A DNA stretch of 25,654 nucleotides. Source: an uncultured Oscillospiraceae bacterium. Its GTDB lineage: Bacteria; Bacillota; Clostridia; Oscillospirales; Acutalibacteraceae. The notes beneath the pieces are model-generated. The model did not search any database. It saw only the letters and a list, made by a program, of their open reading frames with translations, and was not told the DNA's origin. Made by a program: the position numbers and the translations under genes. Positions 1 through 6,298 of the stretch are shown here, in pieces (positions within the stretch are counted from its first letter, which is position 1; every line of letters begins with the position of its first letter). The stretch lies in NCBI GenBank assembly GCA_905198295.1, contig CAJKBW010000041.1, positions 1-25,654 of the forward strand, read 5' to 3'.

Positions 1-78
1 ATTGTACCAGAAGGGCTGACGGGTCCTCAACTTTCATTTAACTTTACAGTCCGTTGCGAAACAAAAGGAGGAATCGAG

Positions 79-2658
79 ATGAAGGTACTGGTAATCGGCG
101 GAGTTGCCGCCGGGACAAAAACGGCTGCCAAGCTCAAGCGGGTGGATCGCAGCATTCAGGTGACCATCATCACGAAGGATAAAGATATTTCCTATGCGGG
201 CTGCGGCCTGCCCTACTATGTCGGCGGGCTGATCGAAAGTCGGGATGAGCTGATCGTCAACACGCCGCAGAAGTATGCGGCGCTGACCGGCGTCGAGGTG
301 CTGACCGGACGCGAGGCGGTCGCACTGGACAGTCAGGCCAAAACCGTGCGGGCAGTCAATGCGGATACCGGCGAGGAAGAAATCTATACATATGATGCCT
401 GCGTGATCGCGACCGGCGCGTCGGCGATTCTGCCGGATATGTCGGGAGTCGGTCTGCCGGGCGTGTTCAAGCTGCGCACGCCGGACGACGCGATCGGCCT
501 GCGCGCGTTTGTTCAGGAGAAACCGGTGCGGCGCGCGGTGGTGGCCGGCGGCGGCTTTATCGGCCTGGAGGCGGCGGAAAACCTCAAGGCGCAGGGTGTG
601 GCTGTAACGGTAGTGGACCTGGCGGAGCAGATCATGCCGAACGTACTGGACCCGGAAATGGCGGCGTACGCCCAAAAGCATCTGGTCAAAAACGGGATTC
701 GTGTACTCACCGGCACCCGTCTCGAGGCGGTGCTCGGCGAGGGGGAGGTTACCGGCGTCAAGACCGACGGCGGCGTAATTCCGGCGGATGCGGTGATTAT
801 GTGCATCGGTATCCGTCCGAATACGGCGTTTTTGGCCGGCAGCGGAATCGACCTGCAGCGCGGCCTGATCGTCACCGACGATCAGCTGCGCACGAACCTG
901 CCGGACGTTTATGCGGCGGGCGACTGCGCGCTGGTGAAAAACCGCATTACCGGTGCGCCGCAGTGGTCGGCAATGGGGTCTTCCGCCAACTATGAAGGCC
1001 GCACCCTCGCACAGATTCTGGGCGGAGCGGAAAAGACCTATCCGGGCGTACTCGGCACCGGTGTGGTCAAGCTGCCGGGCCTCAACGCCGGGCGCACCGG
1101 TCTGACCGAGAGCCAAGCGCGCGCGGCCGGCTACGACGTGGAAACGGTGCTTGCTGTGACCGATGACAAGGCGCACTATTATCCGGACGCGGCGTTTTTC
1201 ATCACCAAGCTGATCGCTGACCGGAATACGCATAAGCTGCTGGGCATGCAGGTGTTCGGCCCCGGCGCGGTGGACAAGATGGTGGATATCGCGGTGACCG
1301 GCATTTCGATGGGCGCGGCGCTGGAGGATTTTGAAAATCTCGATCTGGCCTACGCGCCGCCGTTTTCCACCGCCATCCATCCGTTTGTGCAGGCGGTGTA
1401 TATCCTGCTCAACAAGCTCAGCGGCGATTTCACCAGCATGACGCCGCGCGAATACCTGGACGGCAGGGCCGAGGGTTACCGGGTGATCGATGTGGCGCCG
1501 GAACCTTCCATTCCGGGGGCGACCTTTGTCAATCTGGCGTCGGTCAATGGGGAAATCGAAGGCATTAAAAAGGACGAAAAGCTGCTGCTGGTCTGTGTGC
1601 GGGCGAAGCGGGCGTATTTTCTGCAGAACCGGCTGAAGTTTTACGGCTACACCAATACGGTGGTGCTCGAGGGCGCGACCACCTTCAACGATGTGCGGGT
1701 GAAGGGTGCGGTTACGGTTTCGCCGGCGGATATCACGCGGGTGAAAGCACTCGGCTTCCTGTGGGACAAGCGGACGCCGGATAAGTTCAACGGCCGGGTC
1801 ATCACCCGCAACGGAAAAATTACGGCGGACGAGCATCGCGCGATCGCTGAGGCGGCCGAACGCTTCGGCTCCGGTGAGGTGACTATGACCTCCCGCCTGA
1901 CGCTGGAAATTCAGGGAGTGCCCTACGAGAACATCGAACCGCTGCGCGCGTTCCTGGCGCAGTACGGGCTGGAGACCGGCGGCACGGGTTCCAAGGTGCG
2001 GCCGGTGGTGTCCTGCAAGGGGACCACCTGCCAGTACGGCCTGATCGACACCTTTGCGCTGTCGGAGGAAATCCACGAGCGTTTCTATCACGGCTACGCG
2101 GATGTGAAGCTGCCGCACAAGTTCAAAATCGCGGTCGGCGGCTGCCCGAACAACTGTGTCAAGCCGGATCTCAACGATCTCGGCATCATCGGCCAGCGGG
2201 TGCCGGAAATCCATGCGGATAAATGCCGGGGCTGCAAGGTCTGCCAAGTGGAGCGCAGCTGCCCGATTCAGGCGGCCAGACTGACTGACGGCAAGGTGAC
2301 GATCGACGGCGAAGCCTGCAACCACTGCGGGCGGTGCATCAGCAAATGCCCGTTCGGTGCGCTGGAAACCGCGGTGACCGGCTATAAAATTTATCTGGGC
2401 GGCCGCTGGGGCAAAAAGGTCGCGCAGGGCCGTGCGCTCGATAAGGTGTTTACCGACAAGGAAGAGGTCATGACGGTCATCGAAAAGGCGATCCTGCTGT
2501 TCCGTGAACAGGGTAACACCGGCGAGCGGTTTGCGGATACGGTTGCGCGGCTGGGCTTCGAGCAGGTGCAGGAGCAGCTCATGCGCGATGACCTGCTTGC
2601 GCGCAAGGCGGAAAATATTGCGGCGCAGAAGCATCTGAAGGGCGGTGCCACCTGCTGA
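79..2658 (+). CDS. CoA-disulfide-reductase-like flavoprotein fused to rhodanese and siroheme/4Fe-4S reductase domains
   Basis: An 859-residue multidomain redox enzyme. Residues 1 to about 450 form a pyridine nucleotide-disulfide oxidoreductase of the CoA-disulfide reductase type. It has an FAD-binding GGVAAGTKTA motif at 7-16, a single Cys at position 42 in SYAGCGLPYY (the CoADR active-site context), and a second dinucleotide motif GGGFIGLEAAE. Residues 455-565 resemble rhodanese, with candidate sulfur-carrying Cys506 in VCVRAKRAYF. Residues 571-640 match a nitrite/sulfite reductase ferredoxin-like half domain. Cys646/651 and Cys689/693 (CKGTTC, GGCPNNC) are the expected siroheme-4Fe4S ligands. 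Two ferredoxin clusters follow: Cys716/719/722/728 and Cys747/750/753/757. The first has an unusual five-residue gap before its last Cys. The C-terminal third resembles AsrC. AAAGGAGG sits 8-15 bases before the ATG. I infer NAD(P)H-driven sulfur or sulfite-type reduction; the substrate is unknown. It is the first gene of an operon with an ABC importer. Confidence 0.88.
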   Translation: MKVLVIGGVAAGTKTAAKLKRVDRSIQVTIITKDKDISYAGCGLPYYVGGLIESRDELIVNTPQKYAALTGVEVLTGREAVALDSQAKTVRAVNADTGEEEIYTYDACVIATGASAILPDMSGVGLPGVFKLRTPDDAIGLRAFVQEKPVRRAVVAGGGFIGLEAAENLKAQGVAVTVVDLAEQIMPNVLDPEMAAYAQKHLVKNGIRVLTGTRLEAVLGEGEVTGVKTDGGVIPADAVIMCIGIRPNTAFLAGSGIDLQRGLIVTDDQLRTNLPDVYAAGDCALVKNRITGAPQWSAMGSSANYEGRTLAQILGGAEKTYPGVLGTGVVKLPGLNAGRTGLTESQARAAGYDVETVLAVTDDKAHYYPDAAFFITKLIADRNTHKLLGMQVFGPGAVDKMVDIAVTGISMGAALEDFENLDLAYAPPFSTAIHPFVQAVYILLNKLSGDFTSMTPREYLDGRAEGYRVIDVAPEPSIPGATFVNLASVNGEIEGIKKDEKLLLVCVRAKRAYFLQNRLKFYGYTNTVVLEGATTFNDVRVKGAVTVSPADITRVKALGFLWDKRTPDKFNGRVITRNGKITADEHRAIAEAAERFGSGEVTMTSRLTLEIQGVPYENIEPLRAFLAQYGLETGGTGSKVRPVVSCKGTTCQYGLIDTFALSEEIHERFYHGYADVKLPHKFKIAVGGCPNNCVKPDLNDLGIIGQRVPEIHADKCRGCKVCQVERSCPIQAARLTDGKVTIDGEACNHCGRCISKCPFGALETAVTGYKIYLGGRWGKKVAQGRALDKVFTDKEEVMTVIEKAILLFREQGNTGERFADTVARLGFEQVQEQLMRDDLLARKAENIAAQKHLKGGATC

Positions 2659-2659
2659 C

Positions 2660-3619
2660 GTGAAAAGACGGTTTTTTGTGTCGGTTTTGGCGGCAGCCTG
2701 TCTCCTGACGGGGGCGGGCTGTGCCGGCCGACCGGCGGAAAGCAGCGGGACGGAATCGGGCGTCTATTATGCCTTTACGGACGATGCGGGCCGCGAGGTG
2801 GTGCTGCCGGAGGCGCCACAGAAGGTGGCGGTGCTGTTTTCCTCCTTTGCGGACATATGGAAAACGGCAGGCGGTACGGTAAACATCACGGTGGGCGAAA
2901 GCGTCGGACGCGGCTTTGCCGACGAATCCGCGGTGCTGGTGGATGCGGGTGCCGGCAAGACGATCAACACCGAAAGCCTGATCGCGGCGGAGCCGGATCT
3001 GATTATCGGTTCGCTGGATATCGCCGCGCAGGCGGATGCGGTGAAACTCGCCGCGCAGGCGGGGTTCCCTGCGGCGGCGTTTAAGGTGGAATCGTTTGCC
3101 GATTATCTGCGGGTACTGAAAATCTGCACCGACATCACCGGCGACGCCGAAGCCTATGAGACGTATGGCACGGCGGTACAGGGACGGGTGGACGAGGTGT
3201 TGCAGAAAGCGCAGCAGAGCGGGCAGGTACAGCCGCGGGAGATTCTGTTCATCCGTGCCGGATCCAAAGCGAGCGCCACCAAGGCCAAAACGGCGAAGGA
3301 CCATTTCGCGTGCGCCATGCTGCAGGAGATGGGAACCCACAACATCGCCGACGACGCGCCGGTGCTGCTGGACGGACTGAGCCTGGAGGAAATCCTGCTG
3401 CGCAATCCCGATTATATTTTCATCAGTACCATGGGGGACGAGCGAGCGGCCATAGATTACCTTGAGGGGGTATTCGCCGGCGAGGAATGGCAGGTACTCA
3501 CCGCCATACAGGAGAAGCACTATACCTTTCTGCCCAAGGAACTTTTTCATTTTAAGCCGAACGCCCGTTGGGACGAGGCGTATCGCTATCTGTACGATCT
3601 GTTGTATCCATCCGCGTGA
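2660..3619 (+). CDS. ABC transporter substrate-binding lipoprotein (iron-chelate/corrinoid type)
   Basis: Extracellular solute-binding protein of the periplasmic-binding-protein family that serves FecCD/BtuCD permeases (BtuF/FhuD-like). About 319 residues. The N-terminus MKRRFFVSVLAAACLLTGAGC is a short signal peptide ending in a plausible but weak lipobox Cys. The mature part begins with the family-typical YYAFTDDAGREVVLPEAPQKV and contains ESLIAAEPDLIIGS and EEILLRNPDYIFIS, both common positions in this fold. I chose GTG at 2660, directly after the upstream stop at 2656-2658, because it gives a normal signal peptide. GTG at 2645 in the same frame would add five residues (MPPAD) and overlap the upstream gene. 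Either start implies translational coupling. The ligand cannot be read from sequence; siderophore, haem or corrinoid are all possible. Confidence 0.87.
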   Translation: MKRRFFVSVLAAACLLTGAGCAGRPAESSGTESGVYYAFTDDAGREVVLPEAPQKVAVLFSSFADIWKTAGGTVNITVGESVGRGFADESAVLVDAGAGKTINTESLIAAEPDLIIGSLDIAAQADAVKLAAQAGFPAAAFKVESFADYLRVLKICTDITGDAEAYETYGTAVQGRVDEVLQKAQQSGQVQPREILFIRAGSKASATKAKTAKDHFACAMLQEMGTHNIADDAPVLLDGLSLEEILLRNPDYIFISTMGDERAAIDYLEGVFAGEEWQVLTAIQEKHYTFLPKELFHFKPNARWDEAYRYLYDLLYPSA

Positions 3620-3637
3620 GCGAAGGAGGTCATGGCC

Positions 3638-4642
3638 ATGCGGCAAGACAGGGCGTATCCCTGCCGGCATATCTGGTTTCTGCTGGTGCTGCTGGCGATT
3701 CTGGCCGCCGTCGTGACCGCCGGTCTGGCCTGCGGCAGCGCAGCCTTCAGCCTTCGGCAGCTTGCCGGAGGTTTTTTACGCGAACCCGGCTACGAAACCG
3801 AGGCCATCATTCTGCACGCGCTGCGCCTGCCGCGGGTGGCGGCCGGTATACTCGCGGGCGTGGGTCTTTCGGTGGCGGGCGTACTGCTGCAGGCAATGAC
3901 CAACAACGCGCTGGCCAGCCCGAATATCATCGGCGTCAACGCCGGCGCGGGGTTCTGTGTGATTTTATGTCTGTGCTTCTTTCCCACGGCGTTTGCCGCG
4001 CTGCCGCTGGCGGCGTTTGTCGGCGCTTTTGCCACCACACTGTTCATTGTTACAGTGGCCGGCCGCGCGCGGGCGCCGCGGATCACGCTGCTGCTCGCGG
4101 GCATCGCCTGCAATGCGCTGCTCAATGCCGGAATTTCGTTTTTGTCGCTGCTGTACCCCGACGTGCTGCTCTCTTACAGTCATTTTTCGGTGGGCGGCTT
4201 TTCCGGCGTGGCGCTGGAGGAACTGGCCGTGCCGGCGGTGTTGATCGCGGGCTGTCTGCTCGCCGCTCTGGCCGCAGCCGGCAAGGCCAACCTGCTGTGC
4301 CTGGGGGACAGCATGGCGGCATCGCTGGGCGTCCGGGTGAAAGCGCTGCGGATTTTCTGCCTGCTGCTGGCCAGTGCGTCGGCGGCTGCGGTGGTATCCT
4401 TTGCCGGACTTCTGGGATTTGTCGGGCTGGTGGTGCCGCATATCGCCCGCCGGCTGGTGGGCAGCGAGCTGAAATGGCTGCTGTCGGTTTCTGTGCTGCT
4501 CGGGGCGTCGCTGACGGTGCTTTCGGATTTGGCCGGGCGGGTGCTGTTTGCGCCGAGCGAGCTGCCGGTCGGCATTGTAATGGCCTGCATCGGCGCGCCG
4601 TTCTTCTTTGTCCTTTTGCTGCGAAGGAGGGAAGAGGTATGA
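3638..4642 (+). CDS. FecCD-family ABC transporter permease
   Basis: Polytopic inner-membrane permease, about 334 residues, of the FecCD/BtuC family that imports iron chelates, haem or cobalamin. Family hallmarks are ALRLPRVAAGILAGVGLSVAG near the N-terminus, NALASPNIIGVNAGAGF, and the late motif GLLGFVGLVVPHIARRLVG, which contacts the ATPase. Many hydrophobic helices are evident, about ten as expected. Two in-frame ATGs exist, at 3632 and 3638. The GAAGGAGG ribosome site ends at 3629, leaving 8 bases to 3638 but only 2 to 3632, so I prefer 3638. The stop overlaps the start of the ATPase gene (ATGA at 4639-4642), a typical coupled arrangement. Confidence 0.92.
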   Translation: MRQDRAYPCRHIWFLLVLLAILAAVVTAGLACGSAAFSLRQLAGGFLREPGYETEAIILHALRLPRVAAGILAGVGLSVAGVLLQAMTNNALASPNIIGVNAGAGFCVILCLCFFPTAFAALPLAAFVGAFATTLFIVTVAGRARAPRITLLLAGIACNALLNAGISFLSLLYPDVLLSYSHFSVGGFSGVALEELAVPAVLIAGCLLAALAAAGKANLLCLGDSMAASLGVRVKALRIFCLLLASASAAAVVSFAGLLGFVGLVVPHIARRLVGSELKWLLSVSVLLGASLTVLSDLAGRVLFAPSELPVGIVMACIGAPFFFVLLLRRREEV

Positions 4643-5403
4643 TCTTTTCGGTCGAGCAGCTTTCCGCCGGTTACCGGGGAAAGCGCGTATTAGAGGATGT
4701 CTGTTTTGCGATACAGCCGCACAAGATTACGGCGTTGCTTGGGCGCAATGGCTGCGGCAAATCGACGCTGCTTGCCTGCGTCAATCAGCAGGTCGCCTAC
4801 ACCGGCAAAATTCTCTGCTGCGACCGGGATGTGTGCTTTATGACGCCGCGGGAGCGCGCCGCTGCCGTGGCGATTTTGCCGCAGGTGCTTGCTGTACCGT
4901 CGGTGACGGTGCGGGAACTGACCGCTTTTGGCCGCGCACCCTACAATGGCTGGGGCGGGCGACTGTCGGAGGCGGATCACAGGATTATCGCGCAGGCGAT
5001 GGCGGATGCCGGTGTCGCCGAGATGGCGGATCGTCTTGTGCCGGAGCTGTCCGGAGGCGAGCGGCAGAAGGCATACATTGCCATGATTCTGGCGCAGAAT
5101 ACCCGGCTTGTGCTGCTCGACGAGCCGACCACCTATCTGGATGCGGCAGGACAGGCGGCGTTTATGCAAATGCTGGAAATGCTGCGCAGCCGGCATAAAA
5201 AGACCATTCTGCTGGTGCTGCACGATCTGCAGACAGCGGCACGCTACGCCGACAATGCGGTGGTGCTGCACGAGGGTACGGTGCGGTTTTCCGGCAGCAT
5301 GCCGGAATGTCTGGACAGCGGCGTACTGGAAGAGGTATTCTCCGTTAAGATGCGGCGGTTTGCTGAAGACGGACGGGATTACGTATTGTTTGAGGGAAAA
5401 TAA
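4639..5403 (+). CDS. ABC transporter ATP-binding protein (FecE/BtuD type)
   Basis: Nucleotide-binding subunit of the importer, 254 residues. Walker A is GRNGCGKST (35-43), the signature motif is LSGGE (137-141), Walker B is LVLLDEP (157-163), and the switch His195 lies in LVLHDLQ. Length and motif spacing match FecE/FhuC/BtuD ATPases. The frame stays open upstream, but that extension only shadows the permease gene. The ATG at 4639 overlaps the permease stop and is preceded by GAAGGAGG and GAAGAGG. The stop codon lies inside the first bases of the terminator stem, so this is the last gene of the operon. With the two preceding genes it makes a complete importer. Confidence 0.93.
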   Translation: MIFSVEQLSAGYRGKRVLEDVCFAIQPHKITALLGRNGCGKSTLLACVNQQVAYTGKILCCDRDVCFMTPRERAAAVAILPQVLAVPSVTVRELTAFGRAPYNGWGGRLSEADHRIIAQAMADAGVAEMADRLVPELSGGERQKAYIAMILAQNTRLVLLDEPTTYLDAAGQAAFMQMLEMLRSRHKKTILLVLHDLQTAARYADNAVVLHEGTVRFSGSMPECLDSGVLEEVFSVKMRRFAEDGRDYVLFEGK

Positions 5404-5438
5404 AACACGGGCCGGACGATTGTCCGGCCCGTGTTTTT
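5402..5438. terminator. Strong bidirectional intrinsic terminator
   Basis: Perfect 16-bp stem (5402-5417 with 5422-5437) and a GATT loop. It has an A-run on the left and a T-run on the right, so it can work on both strands. It lies between the ABC ATPase gene and the convergent Crp/Fnr gene, and the ATPase stop codon overlaps its left arm. Confidence 0.93.
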
Positions 5439-5448
5439 CAGTATGGTT

Positions 5449-6087
5449 TTATGAAATCAGCCGGATGTGCCGCCCGTTTCGTTCAATGAGGCCCTCGTCG
5501 CCGAGCCGCTTGAGCTCCCGCATCATCGCGCTGCGGTCAAGGCACAGGTATTCGGCCAGCGCGCTGTACGGCATCGGCACGGTGCAGCGGCGGCTTTCGT
5601 TCTGCTGACAGAGAATATCAAAATAGGTCAGCAGCTTCTGCCGTACGGTCGGCTGGGTGAGGACGTTGATCCGGTTGGCCTGCAGCTGGGATTTCTGCGC
5701 CGTCATCCGGAACAGGTTGCTGACCAGCTGGCTGTGATGGGCGCAGGCGTTCTGGCACCGCTTGATGATGTGCTCATAGTCGATGAACAGCACACGACAC
5801 GGCTCACACGCTTTTACATAATAATCCTGCATCCCGACCGGCATCAGGAACAGCTCGCCGAACACCTGATTGCGGAACAGCTCTTCGAGAACGCTCTGGT
5901 TGCCGTCCGCGTCGCAGTAATACAGCCGGGCGTGACCCTCCAGCACAACCCCGATTTTCTGCGGCGTGCGGGTATAGGCCATGATGATTTCCTCGGCGGA
6001 AAAGCTCACCTCCCGGGAACGGAAGCAGGTGTGCATCGCCTGCTGTTCCTGCGGGGTGATATCGGTAAAAATGGTCAGTTCCTCCAT
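5449..6087 (-). CDS. Crp/Fnr-family transcriptional regulator
   Basis: A 212-residue regulator with an N-terminal cyclic-nucleotide-binding-like beta barrel (about 1-120, including VVLEGHARLYY and ELFRNQVFGELFLM), a dimer helix, and a C-terminal winged helix. The helix-turn-helix spans about 174-195, with recognition segment LDRSAMMRELKRL. The Glu that in CRP and FNR reads the G of TTGA sites is Ser here, so the operator should differ from the FNR consensus. Cys94/97 and Cys111/115 (CEPC; CQNAC followed by HH) are notable. The C-x3-C-x2-H motif recalls other clostridial members and might sense metal or redox state, but this is inference; the N-terminal FNR cluster pattern is absent. It is convergent to the transporter operon and divergent from nrdD. 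AAAGGA lies 10 bases before the ATG. Confidence 0.9.
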   Translation of the reverse strand: MEELTIFTDITPQEQQAMHTCFRSREVSFSAEEIIMAYTRTPQKIGVVLEGHARLYYCDADGNQSVLEELFRNQVFGELFLMPVGMQDYYVKACEPCRVLFIDYEHIIKRCQNACAHHSQLVSNLFRMTAQKSQLQANRINVLTQPTVRQKLLTYFDILCQQNESRRCTVPMPYSALAEYLCLDRSAMMRELKRLGDEGLIERNGRHIRLIS

Positions 6088-6161
6088 GCTGTTTACGTCC
6101 TTTCAGCCTTCCCGCATCTGTGGTAACCGGATAAGCAGCATCCGGAATATGGGGATAATTA

Positions 6162-6190
6162 TTGGTTAGACACACTATATATGGTATTAT
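6162..6190 (+). promoter_or_regulatory. Putative nrdDG promoter
   Basis: A -35 like TTGGTT (6162-6167), a 17-base spacer and a -10 TATTAT (6185-6190). A start near 6197 would give a leader of about 100 bases before nrdD. The stretch is AT-rich compared with its surroundings. Confidence 0.6.
6172..6187. promoter_or_regulatory. NrdR-box-like operator
   Basis: The 16-mer ACACTATATATGGTAT agrees at 14 of 16 positions with the commonly cited NrdR box acaCwAtATaTwGtgt. It lies in the -35/-10 spacer of the nrdD promoter and overlaps the -10, a sensible place for a repressor. NrdR boxes usually come in pairs about 31 bp apart; I do not see a convincing second box. NrdR itself is not encoded in this window. 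Confidence 0.62.
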
Positions 6191-6199
6191 ATTTCAAAA

Positions 6200-6217
6200 G
6201 TGTTGCGCATGCAACAC
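6200..6217. promoter_or_regulatory. Palindrome with Crp/Fnr-site geometry
   Basis: GTGTTGC-GCAT-GCAACAC is a perfect 7-bp inverted repeat around a 4-base centre. Its inner part, GTTGC-N4-GCAAC, has the 5-4-5 layout of Crp/Fnr-family operators. It sits just downstream of the predicted nrdD start and between the divergent Crp/Fnr gene and nrdD. It could be an operator or an RNA hairpin in the leader. Confidence 0.5.
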
Positions 6218-6298
6218 CTAAAAGAAAAAAAGTATGCTACAATCGGGAAGGCTTGAAAAGGGCCGGCGAAAATACAGGATGGAAAGGGCAGTCGGGGT

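Noticed and set aside
34..2634. An 866-residue open frame on the minus strand opposite the first gene
   Set aside because: The + strand frame has a full set of recognised domains, catalytic Cys and a ribosome site. The minus frame is rich in Arg/His/Gln, has no recognisable domain, and arises from GC-rich codon bias.
3568..4638. In-frame upstream extension of the ABC ATPase gene
   Set aside because: It overlaps the whole permease gene in another frame and reads as low-complexity Gly/Arg/Ala sequence; the ATG at 4639 gives the normal ATPase N-terminus.
6164..6180. GGTTAGACACACTA upstream of nrdD as a fourth copy of the feo operator
   Set aside because: Only the GTTAG half is present at the right spacing; the other half does not match CTAAC, and the stretch is better explained as part of the promoter and NrdR-like box.
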